DNA of 35,063 nt from a virus. This document shows, one piece after another, positions 12,043-19,793 of this stretch. The first letter of the stretch is position 1; every line of letters begins with the position of its first letter. The translations under genes were made by a program, and so were the position numbers. The DNA lies in IMG/VR virus record IMGVR_UViG_3300047562_000914, positions 1 to 35,063 of that record, one strand, 5' to 3'. The notes under the pieces were generated by a model. That model worked only from the letters and a program-made list of their open reading frames with translations. It was not told the DNA's origin and ran no database searches.

Positions 12043-13710
12043 TCAGTCTCTTGCAGAATCGTATTTTGCTCTTGCTTGAGTTTCTCCTTTCTCTTTTGAT
12101 GTCAGACCGTGCTTTACAGCCCTAGCAACCTGACGATTTGTTAATCGACTTTGTATTTGCTCTGGAGTTTCTTTTGCTCCGGGAACTTTCTTAGGTTGGC
12201 GAGATCCAGGATGCTCTTTTTTAAACTTACTCAGTAAGTGTGGAGTCCTAGCTTTCTGAAACTTTGCTTCAATTTCAGCATTCTTTTCCTCAATAGGTTC
12301 AATTTCATAAGAATCCTTAAGAGGAACTCCCGACTGAACTTGCTTCATTTTTGCTGCAAGTTGTTGCTTTTGGATGTTTGCAAGTTTTCTATCTTGCAAA
12401 GCACTTCTCTGATTCTGCTGCTGAGTGTTTTGAGTATCCTGTTGCTTTTGAGCAACTGGAGTCATAGGAGCTGCTTCTTTAACTTCAGGCAATCCAGCGT
12501 GCTTAGTCTTAGCAAACTTTCTTGCTTCCTTTCCAGTTATTCCCTTTGCTGCTGCAGCAACTTCAGGAGATGCTGCAGGTTCCCCCTTCTTAGTAGCATA
12601 AACCATACCCATAAAACGCTGTTGCGCTTTACTTACTGCCTTCTCGTCAATCTGGACTTCTTCTTTATTAAGTTCTGCTGCTCTTCTTTTTGCTTTGCTT
12701 CCCATACCTCTATCTCTATTTCCACCCTCAACACTTGCCCAATAATCTTTATTTCTTCTATTTGCTTCCCCACCAATACTGCGTTCTCCTTCTGGAGCAC
12801 TTACCCCACCACGCTTTCTCACTGGTGCATCTGCTTCATCAAGTTCTTGAATTTCCTCTTCACCAACCTCAACCATCTCAAGCAGTTCGCCACCCATATT
12901 TTCAACTGCTTCCCTGAAGGTTATGCCACCTTTCAATGCACTAGTCCTGATATCGTTTTTTTGACCAGATTTCATACCAGTAATTTTCTTCTCATTATCT
13001 TGTCTATCAACAACATCCATCACTTCTGAAAGATCTTGTCTCCAATTAGAAAAATCCTCTTTTACATTTGAGGTATCCTTTCCATCTGGAGTTCCACCTT
13101 TTCTACGCTGGATGGCATTATGAACTGCACCACGATATTCTTTTGCTGGACTTTCTTTTTTACCATCTCCATCGTAATCTTTCTTAGCAAGACCCTTACC
13201 AGAAGCTACATCTGCAGTTGCCTCACCTTTCTTCTTCTCACCCTCATAAGGTTTGCCGTATCCAGTCATTTCAACAGATGAAATGTTTGGATTTGCTCTT
13301 AATTGATTGATCTTTTCACGAGTCGCAAAACGAACATATGATTTACCTGATTCTTTATCAGTAACTCTTACCTTGAACTTATTTGGTTCAACTGCTTCCT
13401 TAACTGGAGCAGCACCACCCCCATCAGTTAATCCAAGTTTCTCTTTAACTGCTGCCTTTTCGGGACCAGACATTGTTGCATTACCCATATACTGAGTGAA
13501 TGCCTGATCTAACTTAATATCTTCTCTTCTTGCCCTATAACGAATATCGTATGTTGCTTGACGAATTCTCTTTGCAGATGACTCGGCATCATCCTTACCC
13601 TTCTCTACTTTCTTAGCACCATCTCCACCTGGAGCAGATTTTCCGAGTTGGGGTTTGAACACCTCTTTAACATACACGGAAGAGATGTCATTAAGTGGAT
13701 TGATTGACAT
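12043..13710 (-). CDS. Large charged virion-region protein with an EF-hand-like loop
   Basis: The 555-residue protein is hydrophilic and rich in Lys, Glu, Gln and Ala. Residues 47-90 (RQATYDIRYRARREDIKLDQ onward) look like the most conserved block. Residues 178-184 read DYDGDGK, a calcium-binding-type loop followed by HNAIQRRKGG. A later block RRAAELNKEE recurs in the 16949-17950 protein, hinting at a shared module. The late promoter CATAAATA lies 34 bases upstream. Composition suggests a head-internal or scaffold-like protein, but this is inference; no T4 homologue is recognised. Confidence 0.7.
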   Translation of the reverse strand: MSINPLNDISSVYVKEVFKPQLGKSAPGGDGAKKVEKGKDDAESSAKRIRQATYDIRYRARREDIKLDQAFTQYMGNATMSGPEKAAVKEKLGLTDGGGAAPVKEAVEPNKFKVRVTDKESGKSYVRFATREKINQLRANPNISSVEMTGYGKPYEGEKKKGEATADVASGKGLAKKDYDGDGKKESPAKEYRGAVHNAIQRRKGGTPDGKDTSNVKEDFSNWRQDLSEVMDVVDRQDNEKKITGMKSGQKNDIRTSALKGGITFREAVENMGGELLEMVEVGEEEIQELDEADAPVRKRGGVSAPEGERSIGGEANRRNKDYWASVEGGNRDRGMGSKAKRRAAELNKEEVQIDEKAVSKAQQRFMGMVYATKKGEPAASPEVAAAAKGITGKEARKFAKTKHAGLPEVKEAAPMTPVAQKQQDTQNTQQQNQRSALQDRKLANIQKQQLAAKMKQVQSGVPLKDSYEIEPIEEKNAEIEAKFQKARTPHLLSKFKKEHPGSRQPKKVPGAKETPEQIQSRLTNRQVARAVKHGLTSKEKGETQARAKYDSARD

Positions 13711-13720
13711 TGTAATAATT

Positions 13721-15076
13721 TTACTTACTTTTTACCTTATACTTATTTATGAAATTCTTAATATTTGTCGTTCCAGTCATCTTCATTACATATTTTCTAA
13801 AAGCATCAGTTCCAACTTCTCTTTGATCTGCTGGAACACCAGATACCTCAGTCCATTCTTTCATCTTGAAGAACTTCGGTATGTTTTTTGCCTGAGGAAT
13901 AAATGCCCCATAAGGACCTGTTTTCTTATCATCAGTATCAACAAACCCATCAATGTTATCATCAGTTCTTTTAACTGCTTTTTTGACAAGTTTTTTAAGA
14001 TCTTTAGATGGAACTTCAACTTCAACTTTCTCAACAACATCATGTATCCAAGACTTGAACATAATATTATCTTCAGTGACACAAATCAAATAATTTGTTC
14101 CTCTACGAATAATCTTTCCAATTAAACCAGTATTTAAATTTTCAACTATATCATTAACTTTGAATATATTTCCATTAACATAGTTTTCTCTTAGATTTTT
14201 CCAATCAAACTTGGGAGCAATCTGCCATAGATTCCAACCCTCCTCAATACCCATAGATTTACGAAGAGTATTATAGATCTGCTTGGCATCCTTATCATCT
14301 AATGCCGAAGGAACACCAGTTCTAAAAGTTTTGAAATCTCCTTCTGCTGCTGCCTTACGGAGTTTGGATGCGGACATTCCTTCAACACCTTCTGCATCAG
14401 GATCTCTTGCTCCAGCAGAAACTACATTTAGTTCGGCAAAATCATATAGTTCTCCATTATATTGACCAGCAAGTTTTTCAAATTCTGCTTGACGATCAGA
14501 ACCAACTACAATATTGACACCCGAATATCCATCGGCATGTGCTTGCTTCAATACATCAAAGATTGTTTTTGAATTTGCATCATTAACAATTCTTTCGCCA
14601 TGCTTTGGATACATCTGACGCATAATAGAAATCTTAGTATCAGGATCTAATGGATTCTTTTTCTTATCATTAGATCTTGAAGGGTAGATTTTATATTCTC
14701 CCTTTCCAGCAACCTTAGCGACTTTATCTAAGAGTTTTTCGTGACCAGTTGTTGGTGGATTGAAACGACCAAAAGCAACGGTCAGAGTTCCCTTATCTTC
14801 CTTTGGTTCTTCTTCTGGTTGTTGTTCTTGTGGTGGTTGAGTTTGTGTAGCAACAGGTTGCTGATTTGCAGGAGTTCTTTGTTGTGGAGGATCTTGCTTA
14901 CCAGGAACTTGATTCTGATTATAAAACTTTAACTTCCCACCTACAGTCTTAGCAGTGAATTCTCCGTTCTTATCATACCACCCGCCGTGCCCATCTCCAG
15001 TCAAGCCAAGACGCTTCGCTTGCATTACTGCCTGCGACTCTGCTGCCTCAGATAAAAATCGTGAAAAACTCTTCAT
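13721..15076 (-). CDS. Virion-region protein with a nucleotidyltransferase domain
   Basis: The 451-residue protein has three parts. Residues 1-60 start MKSFSRFLSEA, a charged helical start similar in style to neighbouring virion-type proteins, then a Gln/Pro-rich linker (about 60-95). Residues 98-280 form a HIGH-type nucleotidyltransferase domain: GRFNPPTTGH is the TxGH nucleotide-binding motif, and GMSASKLRKA matches the ISSTxxR-type second motif. The remainder has an SH3-like segment (FKVNDIVENLNTGLIGKI) and a basic C-terminus. The family includes NMN, FMN and cytidylyl transferases; the substrate cannot be fixed. A late-type promoter suggests it is made late, possibly packaged. Confidence 0.8.
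   Translation of the reverse strand: MKSFSRFLSEAAESQAVMQAKRLGLTGDGHGGWYDKNGEFTAKTVGGKLKFYNQNQVPGKQDPPQQRTPANQQPVATQTQPPQEQQPEEEPKEDKGTLTVAFGRFNPPTTGHEKLLDKVAKVAGKGEYKIYPSRSNDKKKNPLDPDTKISIMRQMYPKHGERIVNDANSKTIFDVLKQAHADGYSGVNIVVGSDRQAEFEKLAGQYNGELYDFAELNVVSAGARDPDAEGVEGMSASKLRKAAAEGDFKTFRTGVPSALDDKDAKQIYNTLRKSMGIEEGWNLWQIAPKFDWKNLRENYVNGNIFKVNDIVENLNTGLIGKIIRRGTNYLICVTEDNIMFKSWIHDVVEKVEVEVPSKDLKKLVKKAVKRTDDNIDGFVDTDDKKTGPYGAFIPQAKNIPKFFKMKEWTEVSGVPADQREVGTDAFRKYVMKMTGTTNIKNFINKYKVKSK
13744..13751 (-). promoter_or_regulatory. T4-type late promoter, one mismatch (CATAAATA)
   Basis: CATAAATA on the minus strand, 34 bases before the ATG at 13710, inside the last codons of the preceding gene. Confidence 0.5.
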
Positions 15077-15096
15077 ATTTTGTGTTGATATACTTA

Positions 15097-15104
15097 TATT
15101 TATT
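15097..15104 (-). promoter_or_regulatory. Late-type promoter motif (AATAAATA)
   Basis: AATAAATA on the minus strand, 21 bases before the ATG at 15076, one base from consensus. Confidence 0.45.
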
Positions 15105-15117
15105 GTTTCTATTAAAT

Positions 15118-16863
15118 TTACTTAATGAATGCCGGATCAAAAGCATGTCTATATCCAAGTTTTCTTTTTGCAGCCTCCAAATACCTACTAAAATTAGTAT
15201 GAATAAAAACTTGGAATTGTGGATTATTAGTGATTGCTCCTTTATATCTCACTTCCAAATTAACAACAGGCAATGCTCTACCAGTTCTTCCAATTTTTAA
15301 GGTATAGAATAATTTAGCAGCAGAAGAATTTGGATCAAAAGCTTGATACTTACCTTTGGTAGTCTCAACAATAAAATCCTTATCAGTTAATCCATTTCTC
15401 CCAAACAACCCGGCAAAAACTTCATTCATCAATATTGAACTTTTTTCATTAGCTGTTTTTACATCTAAAGTTCCATCTGGTTTTAAATCTCCTGCTCCAG
15501 TAATTAAGCTGAAATGGAATTGTTTATTATCAACATAAGTGTCAATGTTTATTCTAAAGACAATATCTAAAAACTCTCTGAAATTTTCAGGACTTTTAAA
15601 TACTTTTCTAAATGCCTTATCTATTTCTTCAAAGTAAGTATTTTTAGGATATTTAATATTTCTATTAGCTTTTCTATCAAAAAATTCTTTACCGGTTAAT
15701 GCAGCATTTTTCTCGTCTCCACTTAATAAATTATCTAACTTTTTCATCCAAACTAATCTGGATCCTGTGGGATTTTTATTAAATTTTGCAAGATAGACTT
15801 TTGTCCAGAATTCTTCCTCCGCTTTAATTAAATTATTACCTTCCTCACCCAATTTATAAGTTAAATATCCATCCCTAGTTCCCTTTCCAGTAGAGGATTT
15901 AAATGACCCCTTTCCGGTAACTGGTTTATTAAGAAGAGTTGGGTCTGGTTCATTTTTACCAATACCCTTTTTCTTTAAAGAAAGACCCCAGTAATGAACA
16001 ATTTTTCCTTTTGAAAATTCAATAATCAAGTCAGAAGAATTATACGCTTTAATTATAAAATCTTGTGACTTTAATTGTTTAGGATTGAACCCTTCAAATG
16101 CTCTTACCTGAGCATCCCATCTAGAACCAGTTTGATATACATTATTTATTTTGTATCGATATTTATTTATTAATAAATCAACAACATAATTAGAGACTGA
16201 CAATGCCTTGGCAAGATTTACAAAATCTCCCTTGATTGCATCTATCTCCTTTTGCTTAGACCCTTTAACTTTAGAAGCATTTTTTGCTATTATTCTGGTT
16301 AATTTGTCTAAAGCATCTTCCCTTTCTTTGGATTTTTTATTATTTAATTGAGAAACATTAAAAACTCTACCCATCTTAATCAAAGATCCAGTCATAACTT
16401 CATGAGGATCTGCAGCATCATTTTTTAAACCTTTGAATGCAATAACAAATTTTTGAGGATTATTCGCTTCTTTTCCATTCTTTAATATAGGAAACATATC
16501 CATTAATATAGTATTAGATCCAGAAGACCATCCTTGATCTCTCTTCAATTCAATATCTTTAATAACAACTTCTATTCTATTATCAGAAAAAGCTTTCGCA
16601 AATATATTTCTTATTTCATCATTATTAGGTTCTAATGCATCATATATTTTTTTTGCAATCTCATTTCTTTTGGATTTGACTTGGACATTCAATACTGCAC
16701 CAAATCCAGTTCTGGGTTTTTGAACTTTTCCAACATCTTTGTAAGAAAGTGGAAAAGTTTGTGCTGCTAGATCACTATCCCTATTATGATCTATTATTAA
16801 TTCTTCAATGTCATATTTTTTCCATATCTCCTTTACAGCATCTTCCAAAAAATCGTATGCCAT
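15118..16863 (-). CDS. Large late protein of unknown function, 581 residues
   Basis: The protein begins MAYDFLEDAVKEIWKKYDIE and has mixed alpha/beta composition with many Lys and Asn. A central segment, SSDLIIEFSKGKIVHYWGLSLKKKG (about residues 275-300; positions given because of length), has the strand-Glu-strand-SLK order seen in PD-(D/E)xK nuclease cores, but the match is weak and no upstream acidic residue can be fixed by eye. It lies between two virion-type genes with a late-type promoter 23 bases upstream. It may be a virion-packaged enzyme or a structural protein. No family is recognised. Confidence 0.65.
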   Translation of the reverse strand: MAYDFLEDAVKEIWKKYDIEELIIDHNRDSDLAAQTFPLSYKDVGKVQKPRTGFGAVLNVQVKSKRNEIAKKIYDALEPNNDEIRNIFAKAFSDNRIEVVIKDIELKRDQGWSSGSNTILMDMFPILKNGKEANNPQKFVIAFKGLKNDAADPHEVMTGSLIKMGRVFNVSQLNNKKSKEREDALDKLTRIIAKNASKVKGSKQKEIDAIKGDFVNLAKALSVSNYVVDLLINKYRYKINNVYQTGSRWDAQVRAFEGFNPKQLKSQDFIIKAYNSSDLIIEFSKGKIVHYWGLSLKKKGIGKNEPDPTLLNKPVTGKGSFKSSTGKGTRDGYLTYKLGEEGNNLIKAEEEFWTKVYLAKFNKNPTGSRLVWMKKLDNLLSGDEKNAALTGKEFFDRKANRNIKYPKNTYFEEIDKAFRKVFKSPENFREFLDIVFRINIDTYVDNKQFHFSLITGAGDLKPDGTLDVKTANEKSSILMNEVFAGLFGRNGLTDKDFIVETTKGKYQAFDPNSSAAKLFYTLKIGRTGRALPVVNLEVRYKGAITNNPQFQVFIHTNFSRYLEAAKRKLGYRHAFDPAFIK

Positions 16864-16885
16864 TATTCAAATACCTATTTAAAAA

Positions 16886-16893
16886 TATTTATT
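16886..16893 (-). promoter_or_regulatory. Late-type promoter motif (AATAAATA) joined to a terminator
   Basis: AATAAATA on the minus strand, 23 bases before the ATG at 16863 and directly after the T run of the terminator at 16894-16925. Confidence 0.5.
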
Positions 16894-16925
16894 AAAAAAC
16901 CCCTCAACGAAGAAGTCAAGGGGTT
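16894..16925 (-). terminator. Intrinsic terminator with an 11-pair stem
   Basis: AACCCCTTGAC pairs with GTTGAGGGGTT (two G-T pairs) around loop TTCTTC, followed by a T run on the minus strand. It ends the 16949-17950 transcript. Confidence 0.9.
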
Positions 16926-16948
16926 GAATCAAATTCAGAGTTTATTTA

Positions 16949-17950
16949 TCAGAGACCCTTAGCGTGTCTGGTTTTACCACTCTCATCAGTCCAGGTTTCC
17001 CTTTCTTTTCTTGGAGTGACATAACCTACACCAGGAACAGCACCAGTCTTACCTTGTGCTCTTGCCTCGTTTCTTGCTGCTGCTCTTTGTGCTGCTCTCT
17101 TACGATTCTTCTCGTAATTGGTCATTGCCTCATCAAGCCACGCTTCAAACTCTTCTTTATTAATTTCTGCTGCTCTTCTTGCTGCTTTGTTTCCAGTTCC
17201 ATCATAGTTCTGTTTCTTAATTGGATTTTTAGCCATGGTTGGAGTCATTGGAGTTCCACCCAGACCTTCTCTATCAAAGCGACCTCTACCAGAACCACGA
17301 ATTTGTCTGATTTGAGCAACATTATCACCTTTACCTGGTTTTGCTCTACCAGAAGGAGTAGAACGCTTGGCAATCATTTCTGCTGCTTTTGCTTTACCCT
17401 TTTCGCTATAGATTGCTTCATCAAGTTCTTCCTCGCCAAGAATAATATCAATTGCTTCTTCGTCAATGATATTTGCCATCATCCACTCTGCCTCTTCCAG
17501 AGTTTCTGCGTATCCTTCTACACAGAGAAACTCCATAATCATATCAAAAAGATCAAAAGTCTCATCACCCATATTAAGTTGCTTTCTCTCATTAGGAGTC
17601 AGAGCACCTCTCTGAGCACCTCTTGCTGCCTGCTTTGCCTTTACCTTAGGATCATCAGACTTATGTGCATATCCATGAAGTCCAGGATTTGATGAAGCAG
17701 TCTTACGGAAATCACCTCTCTGCTTTCTAGCATAGGTTTGTCTTTGCTTTGTCTTGCTAGCATCACCGCCGAAGGTTGGTTTGTTCTCAAGTGCAGATGC
17801 TCTATCTGCTGCTTCACCACCACCAGCACGTTTGCGTAGTTTGGTTTCATCATAACCACGCTTTGCCATTGCGGTTGCTTCATCCACTTCTTGTGGAGCA
17901 TAAACTTCAGAATATGCTTCCATCAAACCTCTAAGTTCTTTGCTATCCAT
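16949..17950 (-). CDS. Charged virion-region protein, 333 residues
   Basis: The protein begins MDSKELRGLMEAYSEVYAPQ, then is very rich in Arg, Lys, Gly and Ala, with a central acidic block of about residues 127-180 (DETFDLFDMIMEFLCVEGYA) that has the pattern of a short helical domain repeated in cyanomyovirus virion proteins. The C-terminal third has RRAAEINKEE, shared with the 12043-13710 protein, and a basic tail. A perfect late promoter precedes it and a strong terminator follows. A DNA-binding or head-internal role would fit the composition; this is inference. Confidence 0.7.
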   Translation of the reverse strand: MDSKELRGLMEAYSEVYAPQEVDEATAMAKRGYDETKLRKRAGGGEAADRASALENKPTFGGDASKTKQRQTYARKQRGDFRKTASSNPGLHGYAHKSDDPKVKAKQAARGAQRGALTPNERKQLNMGDETFDLFDMIMEFLCVEGYAETLEEAEWMMANIIDEEAIDIILGEEELDEAIYSEKGKAKAAEMIAKRSTPSGRAKPGKGDNVAQIRQIRGSGRGRFDREGLGGTPMTPTMAKNPIKKQNYDGTGNKAARRAAEINKEEFEAWLDEAMTNYEKNRKRAAQRAAARNEARAQGKTGAVPGVGYVTPRKERETWTDESGKTRHAKGL

Positions 17951-17977
17951 TAGAAAATCGTTTTATTCTTCTATGGA

Positions 17978-17985
17978 TATTTATA
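17978..17985 (-). promoter_or_regulatory. T4-type late promoter TATAAATA joined to a terminator
   Basis: Perfect TATAAATA on the minus strand, 28 bases before the ATG at 17950. It starts where the T run of the terminator at 17985-18006 ends. Confidence 0.8.
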
Positions 17986-18006
17986 AAAAAAAGACCCCTA
18001 AGGGTC
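17985..18006 (-). terminator. Intrinsic terminator at the end of the mazG transcript
   Basis: GACCC/GGGTC with a four-base loop, then eight T residues on the minus strand. The stem overlaps the stop codon of the 18005-18190 gene. Confidence 0.8.
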
Positions 18007-18190
18007 AAACGCCAAGAACAGCACTAATACTATCATCAAGATCTTGAATTACATTACGAATATCAACCACACGAGGAGGAACACTCACTTCATCATATGT
18101 GTATCCTTTCTGGGCATCAAACAGAACTTGACGAACTGCTGCTGCACTACGAGTATTCATTTTAATTGCCACTTCGTTTTCTTCAGTCAT
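18005..18190 (-). CDS. Small protein after mazG, 61 residues
   Basis: The frame begins MTEENEVAIKMNTRSAAAVR and continues as a mixed helical protein without Cys or membrane segments. It overlaps the end of mazG by four bases and its stop lies in the terminator stem, so it is the last gene of the helicase-mazG transcript. No family is recognised. Confidence 0.6.
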   Translation of the reverse strand: MTEENEVAIKMNTRSAAAVRQVLFDAQKGYTYDEVSVPPRVVDIRNVIQDLDDSISAVLGV

Positions 18191-18591
18191 AGGTCTCCCA
18201 CTTTACGATTTTCAGAACGCTCAATACTAAATGCACCCTCAGGATAACGAGCACTTAGTTTCTCAAAGTTCATTTGGATTACTTCCTCAAGTGAAATATC
18301 AAGTCCAATACATGCCTGAGAAACGTACCACATAATATCACCAAGTTCACGCTTCAGGTGAAAAAGGTTTTCTTGGTTTACTGATTTTCCCTGAAAAACA
18401 ATTTTTTTTACAATCTCAGTAAATTCACCTGCCTCTGCACTCATACCTACAGCAGCAGTAAGCAATCGCTCGGTAGGAAACTCTTGTTCCCGTAGTTCCA
18501 TAAGGCGATTGATGAACGATGTGTGGTCTTTACTAGGATTAGAGGTAGTGGTATTAACGAACTCGACATACTTGTTCAAATCAATAGTCAT
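18187..18591 (-). CDS. mazG: MazG-like nucleotide pyrophosphohydrolase
   Basis: The 134-residue protein has the all-alpha NTP-pyrophosphatase signature: ExxE at Glu53/Glu56 in SAEAGEFTEI and ExxD at Glu82/Asp85 in RELGDIMWYV, which bind magnesium. MazG enzymes hydrolyse nucleoside triphosphates to monophosphates. Cyanophage MazG was proposed to lower ppGpp or to recycle host nucleotides; the true substrate is debated. Its ATG overlaps the stop of the gp41 C-terminal gene. Confidence 0.88.
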   Translation of the reverse strand: MTIDLNKYVEFVNTTTSNPSKDHTSFINRLMELREQEFPTERLLTAAVGMSAEAGEFTEIVKKIVFQGKSVNQENLFHLKRELGDIMWYVSQACIGLDISLEEVIQMNFEKLSARYPEGAFSIERSENRKVGDL

Positions 18592-19760
18592 TAGAATTTA
18601 AATCCCTCAAATGATTTTTTAGGTTTTCTTTCTTCATAATCATACTCTTCTTCTTTCCCATTGTCAAGAATGTCATTCTGAGCAGATTGTTCGCAATCAT
18701 AAAGACGCATCTTTGCTCTATCAATACCAATCACAAAACGCTTATGAATGGTAGGGTCATTATAACGATTCTTAAGTTGTTTTACAAGAATCTGCCCAAG
18801 TCCCTCAAGTTCCTCCGTAGAAATAAGAGCAAACATCAAGTCAGCAGTAGCAGGAAGACCAAACGATTCTGAAGTGTCAGTTAGTTCCACATCAGAAGAA
18901 CCATAACCGGAACGAGTTGTCTGAGTTGCACTTACGATAGGAACATTGAATTCCACGGCAAGACCACGAAGTTCTTCTGCGATTGCTTTTACAAAGGTAT
19001 AAGAGTTGATATTACTATTACCTTTATACCTACTGGAAGCACAGATGTTCAAGTAATCAATAAAGATAATATCAGGTTTGAATGATTTCTTAAGAGAAAG
19101 TTCATTCAATAGTGATTTGAAATGCCCCGCGTGAGCAGATGCGGTTGGATACTCTTTGATGATTAAAGTTCCTTGAGTTTTCTTCGCAAGGTTATTCACC
19201 TTAGTTTCAAAGATATTCTTAGGGAGATCCACAATATCTTGAATAGGAACATTCAGAAGGTTTGCATCAATTCTTTCAGCAATTCGCTCTTCTGCCATTT
19301 CAAGAGTGATGTAGAGCACATTTTTTCCTTGAAGAAGAACTGATGCTGCTACGTGACACATAAACAAGGATTTACCTACACCAGTATTATGAGAAGAAAC
19401 TCCATTAGTATAATACCTATGATTTGGATGATTTACATTAATATCAACAATAGGTATTTGATTTCCTGTTTTAAAAACACTACCAAGTTTATAACCATTT
19501 TTTGTTAGAAAATGATTTGTCTTGTATTTCTCATAAAGATGAGATGCTTTCATCCATCCAAGAGATGTTTGGAATAAATGATCGGCATTACATCTAATAG
19601 GTTCTCCACCATCAACCTTTAAAACATATTCATCATACATTCCTTTGTTGATAAAGAAATTGACTGGAACATATCCATCAGGCGAATCAACTTCTACCTC
19701 ATATCCATTATCAAGTAATGTTTTGATTTCAGCAATTGTTGTTTCTTTTTCAATCCACAT
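18591..19760 (-). CDS. 41: Replicative helicase gp41, C-terminal half fused to an intein C fragment
   Basis: Residues 1-125 are the C part of a split intein. They include block B-like CNADHLFQT (His61), block F-like IVDINVNHPNHRYYTNG, and the terminal His124-Asn125. Thr126 is the first helicase residue and would be the splicing nucleophile. From there TGVGKSLFMCH continues the Walker A loop, and LYITLEMAEERIAERI, IIFIDYLN (Walker B) and SATQTTRSGYG (motif with Gln) are DnaB-family helicase motifs. On its own this half lacks the first part of the P-loop, so it needs trans-splicing to function. No ribosome-binding site is obvious before the ATG. Confidence 0.93.
   Translation of the reverse strand: MWIEKETTIAEIKTLLDNGYEVEVDSPDGYVPVNFFINKGMYDEYVLKVDGGEPIRCNADHLFQTSLGWMKASHLYEKYKTNHFLTKNGYKLGSVFKTGNQIPIVDINVNHPNHRYYTNGVSSHNTGVGKSLFMCHVAASVLLQGKNVLYITLEMAEERIAERIDANLLNVPIQDIVDLPKNIFETKVNNLAKKTQGTLIIKEYPTASAHAGHFKSLLNELSLKKSFKPDIIFIDYLNICASSRYKGNSNINSYTFVKAIAEELRGLAVEFNVPIVSATQTTRSGYGSSDVELTDTSESFGLPATADLMFALISTEELEGLGQILVKQLKNRYNDPTIHKRFVIGIDRAKMRLYDCEQSAQNDILDNGKEEEYDYEERKPKKSFEGFKF
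19386..19760 (-). other. Intein C fragment (125 residues) of the split gp41 intein
   Basis: It begins MWIEKETTIAEIKTLLDNGY and ends with GVSSHN before Thr+1. No endonuclease domain is present. Compared with usual split inteins, where the C part is about 35-50 residues, this fragment carries most of the intein fold. Acidic residues outnumber basic ones about 12 to 5 in residues 1-60, opposite to the basic N fragment. Confidence 0.92.
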
Positions 19761-19764
19761 TTTA

Positions 19765-19772
19765 TATAAATA
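19765..19772 (+). promoter_or_regulatory. T4-type late promoter TATAAATA for the HNH gene
   Basis: Perfect TATAAATA on the plus strand, 21 bases before the ATG at 19794, with an AGGAAGT ribosome-binding site between. It is the only plus-strand late promoter serving a gene in this window. Confidence 0.75.
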
Positions 19773-19793
19773 ATAGTATTAGCAGGAAGTAAA

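Noticed and set aside
12238-13029. Long plus-strand open frame (263 residues) opposite the charged virion-region gene
   Set aside because: It is the antisense of a low-complexity coding region, rich in Cys, Ser and Phe, with no ribosome-binding site. The minus-strand gene explains it.
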